This document shows positions 53,887 through 63,049 of a stretch of DNA of 64,000 nt, piece by piece. The DNA is taken from the NCBI RefSeq assembly GCF_046054195.1, contig NZ_JBEQCS010000004.1:62001-126000 (forward strand), written 5' to 3'. The position numbers and the translations under genes are program-made. Numbering within the stretch: the first letter of the stretch is position 1; each line of letters opens with the position of its first letter. Origin of the DNA: Celerinatantimonas sp046054195 (GTDB lineage Bacteria > Pseudomonadota > Gammaproteobacteria > Enterobacterales > Celerinatantimonadaceae). Under the pieces are notes generated by a model. It had not been told where the DNA came from. It did not search any database and saw nothing but the letters and a program-made list of their open reading frames with translations.

Positions 53887-54229
53887 AGCACCGTCTCCTT
53901 TTATAAATGGGGATTTCGAATACCAGTCAATTAACCAATCGAATCATTTGACTTCACTCAGACGCCTCTTTATATATTAGCAATATCTTTAGTCTGTTGA
54001 CTTTTTGTGACTAAATGATGGTCAATCTAGCATGCTTTCAATGTCGCTGATGAGGCACAAGCACCAAAACGACAAAGTGTTTACAATTGAAAACGACGAG
54101 GCAGCAGTCTAATACGAATAGCTAAAAAACAGGCAAAATGACAACATAAATAGAACAATGTGCTCACATTTATCGCTCAGCATACCGCCTCTTTATGCTA
54201 TTTGGCAATATTACAACTGAGTTAACAAA
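53887..54229. promoter_or_regulatory. 343-base divergent region between fumarase and pabB
   Basis: No ORF that I can support. A plus-strand sigma-70-like promoter is visible at 53948-53976. A CGCCTCTTTAT motif followed by GCAATAT occurs twice, near 53963 and near 54187. The fumarase promoter must lie in the first half. Confidence 0.45.
53948..53976 (+). promoter_or_regulatory. candidate sigma-70 promoter toward pabB
   Basis: TTGACT, then a 17-base spacer, then TATATA. It faces pabB, whose ATG is about 250 bases downstream, so it would give a long leader. The match is good, but the distance makes it tentative. Confidence 0.4.
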
Positions 54230-55579
54230 ATGATCTTTCAAAGAAAAATAGATTTCACCCTACAAGATTTTATATCCAACGTGGCTCATTTAAACTGGAG
54301 CCAATTATTACAGACAGGCGGCGATGGAAAGGACCGTTATAGTATCGCAGTTGCAGCGCCTATTGTTACGCTGCAAACAACCGCTCAACTAACCTCAGTA
54401 CAAACTCCAAAAGGCAGTTATACCAGCTCAAAAGAGCCTTTTTTACTTTGCCAGCAATTACGTCAGCAATGGCTTGGAAATGAACAGAGTTGTGAATTGC
54501 CCTTCTGTGGCGGGCTTGTCGGAGCTTTTGGCTATGAGTTAGGTCAAGACAATCTATCAAGTGCCAAACGCGACCACCCCAATTTTCCTGATATGCTCTG
54601 CGCACTTTATGACTGGGCGCTTATCTTTGATCGTATTGATAAAACTACGACACTGGTTGTAAATACCCAAGACGATGGTGAGCTTAAACTTGAGCAGCGC
54701 CTGCAATGGCTTAATCAACAAACCCCAATGCCAATTGAGCCGTTTTCGATGAATTCAAGCTGGCATGGCAGCTTAGATAAACCAACCTATAAAACCTGCA
54801 TCAATAAAATTAAAGAATATCTTAACAGTGGTGACTGTTATCAAGTGAATATGACACAACAATTCTCTTGCAGTTTTAAAGGCGATCTGCGGCATGCTTA
54901 TTTGCAACTACTTTCAGCCAATCAGGTGCCATTTGCCGCCTATTTAAATTTTCCACAAGGCACTATTTTATCGCTATCGCCGGAACGGTTTATAAAATTA
55001 GACGGCCAACATATAGAAACTAAGCCTATTAAAGGCACCCGACCTCGACACGAAGACCCAATCCTAGACCAGCGATTAGCACAGGAACTGGCTCAATCAG
55101 TTAAAGATCGCGCAGAGAATGTCATGATTGTCGACCTGTTACGCAATGATATAGGCCGAGTCAGCCAACCGGGTAGTGTTCAGGTTCCCAAATTATTTGC
55201 GATTGAGAGTTTCAAAGCGGTGCATCATTTAGTGAGCACAGTCACAGCTGAGCTAATCGATAATCTAACTGGCGAAGATCTGCTTCGCGCTTGTTTTCCA
55301 GGTGGCTCAATTACCGGGGCCCCGAAAGTTCGCGCTATGCAAATCATTGATGAGCTTGAGCCCCATCGACGCAGCATCTATTGCGGTGCTATCGGTTATA
55401 TTAGTCAGAATACTAAAATGGACACGAACATCGCGATTCGCACTCTCGTTGCGCATCAAAACACGCTTTATACTTGGGCAGGTGGAGGTATCGTCGCAGA
55501 TTCAAACGCTGATGAAGAATATCAAGAATGTTTTGATAAACTTGCTAAAATACTTCCTGTTTTGGAGTCGTTATCCTGA
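54230..55579 (+). CDS. pabB: aminodeoxychorismate synthase component I
   Basis: Makes 4-amino-4-deoxychorismate for folate. The 449 residues have the chorismate-binding fold of TrpE/PabB enzymes: SPERFIKLDGQHIETKPIKG, DRAENVMIVDLLRNDIGRV and CFPGGSITGAPKVRAM. The catalytic Lys is in the PIKGTRPR stretch. It overlaps nudL by one base (TGATG), starting a pabB-nudL-sdaA unit. Confidence 0.94.
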   Translation: MIFQRKIDFTLQDFISNVAHLNWSQLLQTGGDGKDRYSIAVAAPIVTLQTTAQLTSVQTPKGSYTSSKEPFLLCQQLRQQWLGNEQSCELPFCGGLVGAFGYELGQDNLSSAKRDHPNFPDMLCALYDWALIFDRIDKTTTLVVNTQDDGELKLEQRLQWLNQQTPMPIEPFSMNSSWHGSLDKPTYKTCINKIKEYLNSGDCYQVNMTQQFSCSFKGDLRHAYLQLLSANQVPFAAYLNFPQGTILSLSPERFIKLDGQHIETKPIKGTRPRHEDPILDQRLAQELAQSVKDRAENVMIVDLLRNDIGRVSQPGSVQVPKLFAIESFKAVHHLVSTVTAELIDNLTGEDLLRACFPGGSITGAPKVRAMQIIDELEPHRRSIYCGAIGYISQNTKMDTNIAIRTLVAHQNTLYTWAGGGIVADSNADEEYQECFDKLAKILPVLESLS

Positions 55580-56157
55580 TGCAAAATTGGCTATCAAAGC
55601 TTATTCTCTCACCAGGTTATTCCATAGTGGATAATCGCTCACAACGAATTGCCTCGGCTGTGCTGTTGCCAGTATTTGAGCAGAATAAACACTGGCGGCT
55701 GATTTTTATTCGCCGCAGCAATACGTTACGTCACCACAAAGGACAGTTTGCATTCCCGGGTGGTCGATTTGACCCGCAAGACAATGACTTGTCAACGACC
55801 GCCCTTCGCGAAGCATATGAAGAAATTCGCCTTGAACAACATCAGGTCGAATTAATCGCCAAACTGCCCAATCAAGACGCAGGCAATCGTTTTACCATGA
55901 CGCCTTATATTGGATTACTCCAAAATAAGCCTAAACTCTATCCAAACACGGCAGAGGTGACAGAAATATTCCACTTGCCACTGGAACCTTTCTTACAACC
56001 AAGGCATTATCAGCGCCTTAAAAGCTCAGATGGTCAAACCACGCGAACTATTTACTTTATTGAAGTGAATAACCGCGTTATTTGGGGTGCAACCGCTGGC
56101 GTTTTATATGGGTTGGCCTGCCGAGTAACAGGTCGAAAATCGTTATTACCGAGGTAG
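55579..56157 (+). CDS. nudL: Nudix CoA pyrophosphatase NudL
   Basis: A 192-residue Nudix hydrolase related to NudL/YeaB, which cleaves coenzyme A or its derivatives. The Nudix box is visible as FPGGRFDPQDND then REAYEEIRL (Gx5Ex7REUxEE-type, with the first Glu replaced by Asp/Gln context). The upstream HHKGQFAFPGGR is the CoA-specific motif. The start overlaps the pabB stop and it is followed by sdaA after 3 bases, as in many gammaproteobacteria. Confidence 0.9.
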   Translation: MQNWLSKLILSPGYSIVDNRSQRIASAVLLPVFEQNKHWRLIFIRRSNTLRHHKGQFAFPGGRFDPQDNDLSTTALREAYEEIRLEQHQVELIAKLPNQDAGNRFTMTPYIGLLQNKPKLYPNTAEVTEIFHLPLEPFLQPRHYQRLKSSDGQTTRTIYFIEVNNRVIWGATAGVLYGLACRVTGRKSLLPR

Positions 56158-56160
56158 GTT

Positions 56161-57537
56161 ATGATCAGTGTGTTTGATCTTTTTTCCATTGGCATTGGCC
56201 CTTCCAGTTCACATACTGTTGGCCCCATGCTAGCTGCTGAAAAATTCGCTCAGTGGCTTATCAAACAACCCCAATTTAATACTCAGACAAGTTTACACAT
56301 CGAGCTTTTTGGCTCTTTAGGCGCAACAGGTCGAGGCCACGGTACGGGTAAGGCTATTATTCTCGGGCTCTTAGGCGAACTACCGCAAAGTGTTGATTGC
56401 GACAAAATAGATAGCTATCTGGAAGAAATTGAAAAAACGCAGCAACTGAAATTGGCTGGCCAACATCCGATTGTATTTCCACGACGTGGCGCGATTAGTT
56501 TTCATCGCCGAAAAAGTCATCCTGGGCACAATAATGCCATGACATTTCATGCACGCTTTAGCGATGGAAGCGTCATTGATAAGACTTACTTTTCACTTGG
56601 CGGCGGTTTTATTACAACTCTAGAAGAGTATCAGGAGCAAGAACCAATGCCCGACTCTTTTACCTCAAGCGAGCCTTACCCATTTAAAAGTGCTGAACAA
56701 CTGCTAAACCATTGCGAAACGAATGGTCTTAGCATTGCCAGTATCGTTCTGGCCAATGAACAACTGCTTCATGATAAACAATCGGTGAGTCAATATTGTC
56801 AAAGGCTTTGGAACGTAATGAAGCAATGTATTGACCGGGGCATTCAAAGCGAAGGAATTTTGCCAGGTGGGTTAAAAGTAAAACGACGAGCCCCTATTTT
56901 GCATCAACAATTAGAGTCGATGGAAAAACTCTCTGGTGACCCACTCAACGTGCTTGACTGGGTGAATCTCTATGCACTGGCAGTCAGTGAAGAAAATGCC
57001 GCAGGTGGGCGCGTAGTCACAGCACCAACCAATGGGGCAGCTGGAATAATCCCAGCAACACTTGCCTATTTTGATCAATTCATCCGCCCGCTTGAGGCCA
57101 ATCACTGTCAGACTTATTTCTTAACTGCCACTGCAATTGGCAGTTTATATAAGCAAAATGCCTCAATATCAGGAGCCGAAGTTGGCTGTCAGGGTGAAGT
57201 TGGCGTTGCCTCGTCAATGGCAGCAGCGGGCCTTGCAGCCATTATGGGCGCCACAGCAGAGCAAGTTGAAAACGCAGCAGAAATCGCCATCGAGCATAAT
57301 TTAGGCTTAACCTGCGACCCTGTTGGTGGATTAGTTCAGGTCCCATGCATTGAACGCAACGCAATGGGCGCTATTAAAGCACTGAATGCTTGTCGATTAG
57401 CCCTTCGAGGAACAGGCATGCATGCGATTTCTTTGGATAAGGCAATTCGCACCATGTGGCAAACTGGGAAGGATATGAAGACCAAATATAAAGAAACCGC
57501 TCGGGGAGGCCTCGCGGTTAATATTATTGAATGCTAA
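56161..57537 (+). CDS. sdaA: L-serine dehydratase, single-chain iron-sulfur type
   Basis: Deaminates L-serine to pyruvate with an oxygen-sensitive [4Fe-4S] cluster. The 458 residues start MISVFDLFSIGIGPSSSHTV and include GCQGEVGVASSMAAAGLAAI and TCDPVGGLVQVPCIERN, with the cluster cysteines. It ends the pabB-nudL-sdaA unit. Both sdaA and sdaB fit equally; I use sdaA for the family. Confidence 0.94.
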   Translation: MISVFDLFSIGIGPSSSHTVGPMLAAEKFAQWLIKQPQFNTQTSLHIELFGSLGATGRGHGTGKAIILGLLGELPQSVDCDKIDSYLEEIEKTQQLKLAGQHPIVFPRRGAISFHRRKSHPGHNNAMTFHARFSDGSVIDKTYFSLGGGFITTLEEYQEQEPMPDSFTSSEPYPFKSAEQLLNHCETNGLSIASIVLANEQLLHDKQSVSQYCQRLWNVMKQCIDRGIQSEGILPGGLKVKRRAPILHQQLESMEKLSGDPLNVLDWVNLYALAVSEENAAGGRVVTAPTNGAAGIIPATLAYFDQFIRPLEANHCQTYFLTATAIGSLYKQNASISGAEVGCQGEVGVASSMAAAGLAAIMGATAEQVENAAEIAIEHNLGLTCDPVGGLVQVPCIERNAMGAIKALNACRLALRGTGMHAISLDKAIRTMWQTGKDMKTKYKETARGGLAVNIIEC

Positions 57538-57556
57538 AACTAGGATGCTGAGTGCT

Positions 57557-57580
57557 ATTGCCAGTTAATAGACTGGCAAT
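57557..57580. terminator. inverted repeat at the sdaA-cysB convergence
   Basis: ATTGCCAGT / ACTGGCAAT perfect 9-base stem with a 6-base loop, overlapping the cysB stop codon. No T tract follows on either strand, so termination efficiency is doubtful. Confidence 0.4.
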
Positions 57581-58551
57581 TCAATATCAGCAAATAACGC
57601 ATCAAGCTCTTCTTGCGATTTAGTCTGCACGGCTTGATCCACAAGGTTACGCGTTAAATGCGGCGCAAACCGTTCGATAAAGTCATACATATAGCTGCGC
57701 AAGAACGTGCCTTTTCTAAAACAAATTTTAGTCGTGCTCGCACGGAAAATATGGCTTGCATCGATGGCAACGAGATCTTTATCCTGTTCTGGGTCAATCG
57801 CCATACTGGCTAATACACCAATCCCAATTCCCACCCGCACATAGGTCTTAATCACATCGGCATCGGTTGCGGTAAAGACAATTTTAGGTTTCAAACCAGC
57901 GTCATTAAATGCGTGATCTAATTCAGATTTACCCGTAAATCCAAAGATATAAGTTACCAATGAATAGCGAGCGACATCCTCGATGGTGACTAACTCACCA
58001 CGCAGATGTTTTTTAGCAAGCGGATGTTCGGCTTTAACTAAAATACTACGATTCCAGTGGTAGCACGGCAAGGTAATTAAATCAGAGAAGATATACATCG
58101 CTTCCGTTGCGATAGCAAAATCAGCCGTTCCCTTTGCCACAGCATCGGCAATTTGCGATGGTGTGCCTTGATGCATATTCAGTAATACATTTGGATAACG
58201 CTGAATAAATCCGCGGATGGCCTCAGGCAACGCATAACGCGCTTGAGTATGAGTCGTTGAAATGTTCAACGTGCCCTGATCAGGATGAGTATGCTGGCTT
58301 GCAACTGCTTTAATGCTTTCAACTTTTGCCAGAATTTCTGAGCTGATACGAATGATCTCATTACCGGCCGAAGTCACCCGTGTTAAATGTTTACCACTAC
58401 GTTCAAAAATCTGAATTCCCAACTCGTCTTCTAATGTACGGATCTGTTTACTAATTCCAGGTTGAGAAGTGTACAAACTCTCAGCCGTTGCCGAGACATT
58501 CAGATCATGGTTTAACACTTCGACGATGTATCGTAATTGTTGTAATTTCAT
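57565..58551 (-). CDS. cysB: LysR-family regulator CysB
   Basis: Activator of sulfate assimilation and cysteine synthesis that responds to N-acetylserine. The 328 residues start MKLQQLRYIVEVLNHDLNVS. The helix-turn-helix is SATAESLYTSQPGISKQIRT, and the effector domain contains STTHTQARYALPEAIRGF. It is close to E. coli CysB (324 residues). It is convergent with sdaA and divergent from the next gene. Confidence 0.95.
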   Translation of the reverse strand: MKLQQLRYIVEVLNHDLNVSATAESLYTSQPGISKQIRTLEDELGIQIFERSGKHLTRVTSAGNEIIRISSEILAKVESIKAVASQHTHPDQGTLNISTTHTQARYALPEAIRGFIQRYPNVLLNMHQGTPSQIADAVAKGTADFAIATEAMYIFSDLITLPCYHWNRSILVKAEHPLAKKHLRGELVTIEDVARYSLVTYIFGFTGKSELDHAFNDAGLKPKIVFTATDADVIKTYVRVGIGIGVLASMAIDPEQDKDLVAIDASHIFRASTTKICFRKGTFLRSYMYDFIERFAPHLTRNLVDQAVQTKSQEELDALFADIELPVY

Positions 58552-58676
58552 GGGCTATTTCAACTTGTGGTCAAATGAACCGCCGCACTGGCTCGCCTTT
58601 TTGCTTACAGGTGCAACTATTTTAACGATTAACTTTACGCTCTTAGCAATGCCCGTTAAGCTTGCTTAAGTTAACT

Positions 58677-59390
58677 ATGATTTTAAAGGCTTCTAAAGTG
58701 TATTGCACTGATTCTCTCGATCTTTCCGCAGTTATGGCAACTGCGCTTCACGATATAAAGAATGCATTAACTTTATTCAACCAGTCCATTGAAGCAATAG
58801 CAAATAGAACTTATACAAACGAATCAGAAAGACAACAAGAGTTAACGCACCTAAGAGAGCAGTCAGAACAAATGAGCATCATGCTCACACAAACGCTGGC
58901 AATGTACAAAAACCAAGGCAATAAACTTGCGATTAATATTGAAGAAGTTTTTATTCGCGATTTGCTTGATGACGTAGAAGCTCGTTTTCACTGGTTAACT
59001 AAGCGCCGAGACATCACCGTTGATATTATTTGTGACGAAGATTTACTCTGGTATTGTGACAACCAGTTAATATCTTATACTCTCAATGATATACTCAGTA
59101 ACGCTCTTCGTTTTGTGAAAAAAAATATTCAAATCATTGCTAAAGCGGCCGATAACCAATTAGAGATAAGTATTCTCGATGATGGGGTTGGTTTTAGCAG
59201 TGATATAATAGAATCAATCAAGAATACGCCACAAAAACCTTGGGAAAGTAGCAAAGAACATAGCGGGTTAGGTTTATTTTTTGCCCAGTTGACAGCGCAA
59301 GCACATCATAAAGCGGATCGCCACGGCGAAATTACTTTAACAAATGGTGGTGCATTAGGCGGCGGTATATTTACCTTGCACCTGCCTTAA
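58677..59390 (+). CDS. soluble histidine-kinase-like protein
   Basis: A 237-residue protein. His25 lies in ALHDIKNALTLF, a HisKA-like phosphoacceptor H-box. A GHKL ATPase half follows, with LNDILSNALRF (N-box), LDDGVGF (G1) and SGLGLFFAQL (G2), ending GGGIFTLHL. There is no membrane helix, PAS or other sensor domain and no response regulator nearby, so it may take its signal from a partner. The next gene, 27 bases downstream, encodes a membrane-anchored coiled-coil protein. A TTG at 58662 is an alternative start. It is divergent from cysB. Confidence 0.7.
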   Translation: MILKASKVYCTDSLDLSAVMATALHDIKNALTLFNQSIEAIANRTYTNESERQQELTHLREQSEQMSIMLTQTLAMYKNQGNKLAINIEEVFIRDLLDDVEARFHWLTKRRDITVDIICDEDLLWYCDNQLISYTLNDILSNALRFVKKNIQIIAKAADNQLEISILDDGVGFSSDIIESIKNTPQKPWESSKEHSGLGLFFAQLTAQAHHKADRHGEITLTNGGALGGGIFTLHLP

Positions 59391-59417
59391 AATTACAGAG
59401 GAAGTTGGCTAGCTTTT

Positions 59418-60188
59418 ATGATTTTCACATTGGTGTTAGTTGCAATTGGCGTTCTGTTATTTCTGGTGATCGGATATAACATCGTTTTGCAATATAAGCA
59501 AAAACAACAAGCTGACCAACGCATTGCGATATCTCGGCAAAAAGTGATTATTAGCGAAAGCGAAGATTTGTTACTCAACTCCGCTCGCTTACCTTATTCA
59601 AAAGAGATCATGGTCGTATTACACAAGCGGATCATGCACGCTTTAGAAGAGATAAAAAAAATCGACCCAGAAGTTAAAGGATTAAACGAGAGGATTAGCG
59701 CCAGTCAAAACCAATTGGCACAACTACAAAATCGCGGTATTGAGAGCCCTGCTCAACTGCGAATGCCTGACAGTGATGCTGAAGCGTTGCAAATGCTTAA
59801 AGTCATTAAGCGCTTGCGTGGTGTGATTCGCTCAGAACATGCACGAGGCCGAATTGCAACCCCTATCTTTGTCTCTGAAGATCGTCGTTTAGAGCTGATG
59901 ACATTAAAAGTAAACATTGAAAATACCATTAAAAGAGCGGTTGAATCACAGGCGATTCGCCAATGGGGTACCGCTCGACAATTATTAAATAAAGCCATTT
60001 CAATTGTCAGCAATTTAAGTGATCGAGACGAATATTTAGAACAGCGGCTAGCGTACATGCATCAAATGAATGATGAAATGAGCGATAAACTCAAAAAAGT
60101 TCAAACCAAGCAAAAAGAAGAGAAAGCCAAAGAGCTCAAAGAAAAAGACGAACTGGATATGCTGTTTCAACCGAAGAAAAAGTGGTAA
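59418..60188 (+). CDS. membrane-anchored coiled-coil protein of unknown function
   Basis: A 256-residue protein with an N-terminal hydrophobic helix (about residues 3-23) and then a largely helical, highly charged cytoplasmic body. Coiled-coil stretches are at about 75-105 (EIKKIDPEVKGLNERISASQ) and 205-240 (KLKKVQTKQKEEKAKELKEK), and it ends KKKW. I do not recognise a function; relatives have sometimes been labelled DNA repair ATPase, but no Walker motifs are visible. It follows the histidine-kinase-like gene by 27 bases and ends in a strong terminator, so the two look like an operon. Confidence 0.65.
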   Translation: MIFTLVLVAIGVLLFLVIGYNIVLQYKQKQQADQRIAISRQKVIISESEDLLLNSARLPYSKEIMVVLHKRIMHALEEIKKIDPEVKGLNERISASQNQLAQLQNRGIESPAQLRMPDSDAEALQMLKVIKRLRGVIRSEHARGRIATPIFVSEDRRLELMTLKVNIENTIKRAVESQAIRQWGTARQLLNKAISIVSNLSDRDEYLEQRLAYMHQMNDEMSDKLKKVQTKQKEEKAKELKEKDELDMLFQPKKKW

Positions 60189-60234
60189 CCGTTATTGGTT
60201 TATAACTCGCTTTTTATCGCTATTATTTATTCAT

Positions 60235-60269
60235 AAAAAAGGTCAAAGATTCATGCTTTGACCTTTTTT
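60235..60269. terminator. bidirectional terminator at convergence
   Basis: A6-GGTCAAAG / CTTTGACC-T6 with a 7-base loop. It ends the coiled-coil gene on plus and the NAD(P)-binding gene on minus. Confidence 0.9.
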
Positions 60270-60301
60270 AGCTCAACTGCATTTAAGGGCTGTTTATCAC
60301 T

Positions 60302-60949
60302 TTAAAGAATTGCTTCAAGAGCCTGTTGAATATTATCTCTACCAGCTAATAGATCAAAACTGTGAGCATAAAAGCGTTTATCGCCAAGCACAGTACAAAT
60401 AACGGCAGCAACATCAGCTCTGGCAATAGAACCCTCCTGACAGATATCAGAAGCAACCAGCACCTTGCCACTAGCAGGTTCATTACTTAATCGTCCCGGG
60501 CGGACAATCGTATAATTAAGTCCACTACGAATCAGTTCTTTGTCAGCATAGTGCTTTGCTACATAGTAAGCTTTTAGCGCTTCGTTCCAACGTTCACGCC
60601 GATGTGCGCCAATGGCACTGACCATGACAAAGTGTTCTATACCGGCTTGGGTGGAAGCTTCCATGGCTTTGACTGCCCCATCAAGATCAATCAGCAAAGT
60701 TTGATCCGCTCCTGTTTTAGCACCAGAGCCAGCAGTAAAAATCACGCTGTCGTGACCTTGCATAATTTTTGTCAGGTGTTCGACAGAATCACTAAGGGAT
60801 GCCCGCACAGCTGCGATACCCCGTTCTTCTAATTGCTGAAATTGATCATTGCTGCGAACCATTGCCGTACAATGATGGCCAGACAAAGGCAGTTGGCTGA
60901 TTAACTGTCGACCAATTTGGCCATTGGCCCCAATCACTAAAGGTCGCAT
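60302..60949 (-). CDS. NAD(P)-binding oxidoreductase, atypical SDR (NmrA-like)
   Basis: A 215-residue Rossmann protein beginning MRPLVIGANGQIGRQL (GxNGxxG dinucleotide motif), with VIFTAGSGA and VSAIGAHRRE, ending in the LDLLAGRDN-like SFDLLAGRDN. It belongs to the atypical short-chain reductases that include BVR-B and NmrA-like proteins; the catalytic Tyr-x3-Lys is seen as AYYVAKHYAD. ATG 60949 is chosen because AGGAGG lies five bases upstream; an in-frame GTG overlaps that site. The substrate is unknown. Confidence 0.8.
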   Translation of the reverse strand: MRPLVIGANGQIGRQLISQLPLSGHHCTAMVRSNDQFQQLEERGIAAVRASLSDSVEHLTKIMQGHDSVIFTAGSGAKTGADQTLLIDLDGAVKAMEASTQAGIEHFVMVSAIGAHRRERWNEALKAYYVAKHYADKELIRSGLNYTIVRPGRLSNEPASGKVLVASDICQEGSIARADVAAVICTVLGDKRFYAHSFDLLAGRDNIQQALEAIL

Positions 60950-61117
60950 GCTCACCTCCTAAAAACTAGATGAATGGTCCCTGATAAAATCAAACTAACA
61001 GAGTTGTTCTACTAACATGGGGACGAATAAAATAATTACCAGAGTGAGTCTATTCATATTTCTGACATTTAAACCCACTACACTAGCGATGGTATTAGTA
61101 ATTGATGTAGTACTTAA

Positions 61118-61702
61118 ATGAATTTAATAACCAAGCGGCTTATTTTACGAAAACCCAATATTAATGACCTCTGTGATTTTTATCGGATATATGCAGACCC
61201 AGCCACGAATGTTTTTAATCCCAAAGGTCCTATTGCTGATATTAATATTGCACACGACACTTTACAGCAATGGATTAACCAGTGGGAGCAACAAGGCTAT
61301 GGAATGTGGGCAATTAGCTCGCTCGAAGCTCAATTTAATATAGTGGGATTTGGCGGCTTTACTCAAAGGCAGTTTGCTGGCCAACATATTCTCAATTTAG
61401 GCTATCGATTTGCAATACAAGCTTGGGGAAAAGGCTATGCAACTGAAGCCACAAAAGCAATGTTGCAAATGGGGTTTGAACAATGTCAGCTAAAATTAAT
61501 TAATGCAACCGTGCGCATTAACCACCATGCATCCCAAAAGGTTCTACAAAAAGCCGGTTTTGTTTACGACAAAACCGTTCGGGATGAACCGCATGTCCTG
61601 CCCGCTCACGTTTACCAGTACAGCCTCAAAAAGTGGCAAATCGAGCACTTAACTCATTATTCCACCCATAAAGAGCATCTCACTTTAACATCACTTCGGT
61701 AG
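61118..61702 (+). CDS. GNAT-family acetyltransferase, RimJ/RimL-like
   Basis: A 194-residue acetyltransferase. It starts MNLITKRLILRKPNINDLCD, typical of RimJ/RimL relatives, with the FGGFTQRQFAG region, GYRFAIQAWGKGYATEATKA as the acetyl-CoA loop (Q/RxxGxG/A form) and NHHASQKVLQKAGF as motif B. The substrate could be a ribosomal protein or a small molecule and cannot be decided. It is monocistronic. Confidence 0.85.
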   Translation: MNLITKRLILRKPNINDLCDFYRIYADPATNVFNPKGPIADINIAHDTLQQWINQWEQQGYGMWAISSLEAQFNIVGFGGFTQRQFAGQHILNLGYRFAIQAWGKGYATEATKAMLQMGFEQCQLKLINATVRINHHASQKVLQKAGFVYDKTVRDEPHVLPAHVYQYSLKKWQIEHLTHYSTHKEHLTLTSLR

Positions 61703-61732
61703 GATATTTGGCGGTTGAGACCGCCAGAGCAA

Positions 61733-62413
61733 TTAATCGATGGGCAGTTCTACTGACTCATTTCGAGTCGTTTCTTGAGGTCGTTTACTGCGGCAAGTAA
61801 ACACATAGGCAGGCGGTAAATTAGCCCAACTGCGTTCGATAAAAGTAATATCAAACCAAGCAGTAATTGTTTTAATCTTCATCAAACTATATTGGAATAA
61901 AATAAACCGACCATCGGCTGCCAAAGCTTTATTAACCGTTGCTAAAATATTAGTCGAAACTTGTGCTGGCAAACTTGAAAAAGGAATACCAGAAACGATG
62001 TAATCGATATGTTCAATCCCATACTTCATCTTATACAGATTTATCTTCTCACCTGAATCATGAATAATCTGCACATTATCAAGGTGTCCATATTTGTCAT
62101 TGAGCTGGCGAACAAACTCCTCGTTGGTCTCAATCAAAATAATCTGGCAATGATCAGAACGACGTTTGATTAATAACTCCGTGAAAACCCCTGTACCTGG
62201 GCCAATTTCGACAATACAACGCGCGCTAGTAAAATCAATCTGTTTAACCATTTTGCGAGCAAGAAAGCGAGAGCTGGGAGCAATTGCGCCAACTGTACGT
62301 GGAGTTAAGAGAAATTGACGGGCGAAAAGAAGTTTAGACTGGATAAAATCAAATTGAAAAAGAGCGCTCATCGGCGCAGTCAAACGCCGAAATAAAGATT
62401 GATTCTCGGGCAT
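61733..62413 (-). CDS. PmtA-like SAM-dependent methyltransferase
   Basis: A roughly 226-residue class I methyltransferase of the phospholipid N-methyltransferase/rRNA dimethyltransferase-like group. Residues near 35-45 (TVGAIAPSSRFLARKM) and the SAM motif IVEIGPGTGVFTELL are diagnostic; VSGIPFSSLP occupies the catalytic motif IV position, and SWANLPPAYVFTCRS fits PmtA-like ends. Phosphatidylethanolamine methylation is possible, but the substrate is inference. ATG 62413 follows GGGGGAG closely; an ATG at 62443 is an alternative. Confidence 0.75.
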   Translation of the reverse strand: MPENQSLFRRLTAPMSALFQFDFIQSKLLFARQFLLTPRTVGAIAPSSRFLARKMVKQIDFTSARCIVEIGPGTGVFTELLIKRRSDHCQIILIETNEEFVRQLNDKYGHLDNVQIIHDSGEKINLYKMKYGIEHIDYIVSGIPFSSLPAQVSTNILATVNKALAADGRFILFQYSLMKIKTITAWFDITFIERSWANLPPAYVFTCRSKRPQETTRNESVELPID

Positions 62414-62631
62414 TACTCCCCCATAAAAATGAATAAAATGCACATGACTAGCCAGCTTAAAAGCTTATTTAAATCAGGCCAATGCAGGAAAACCCCTATA
62501 AACTCTCCGGCATTGAAGTTCATCATCCATAAAAACATTAGACGTTTCAAGGCCAAAAAGTTCCCTTAAACAGACACAATTATGTGATGTCGATGGTTTT
62601 CTTACTCGGAGCGACGGCTTGCTGACCAACG

Positions 62632-63018
62632 TTATTGGCCGTCATCTTGATGAAAATCGGCAGCAGAGCACAACGATGCTTGGTGAAAAACCATTTGCCA
62701 GTTTTCACCATTCCAACGCCATAAACTGGTACGGCGCGTGTATTTAATTGGCCGTTCGGGCAGTTTAATCATGCATTGATAGATCAGTTGATGGGTATCG
62801 TGTGAAATCTGGCGATGTTCAAGTGCATGGATATCAACTTCCCAATGATCACCGTACACATCGGCTGACATGGTTTGGGCTCGTTCTAAACGCTCGCCTT
62901 TAGCTGTAATCTCAACAAAATCATCCGCTAAAAGCGCACTAAATTGCTCCATACAATGCCTAATAGCAGGACTTAATAATATTTTTTCCAAACTAATGAG
63001 TTGTTCACCAACATTCAT
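62632..63018 (-). CDS. NTF2/DUF4440-like protein
   Basis: A 128-residue protein with the cone-like NTF2 fold pattern: LLADDFVEITAKGERLER, TSLWRWNGENWQMVFHQAS. Such proteins bind or transform small molecules or are structural, and no catalytic residues are clear. AAGGAG precedes the ATG at 63018. It follows the DUF72 gene by 31 bases on the same strand and may be transcribed with it. Confidence 0.7.
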   Translation of the reverse strand: MNVGEQLISLEKILLSPAIRHCMEQFSALLADDFVEITAKGERLERAQTMSADVYGDHWEVDIHALEHRQISHDTHQLIYQCMIKLPERPIKYTRRTSLWRWNGENWQMVFHQASLCSAADFHQDDGQ

Positions 63019-63049
63019 AATCTCTCTCCTTTACACTTACTGCCACTGA

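Noticed and set aside
53990..54040. CRP site near TGTGACTAAATGATGGTCA
   Set aside because: The half-sites are not spaced by 6 bases and the second half is not TCACA.
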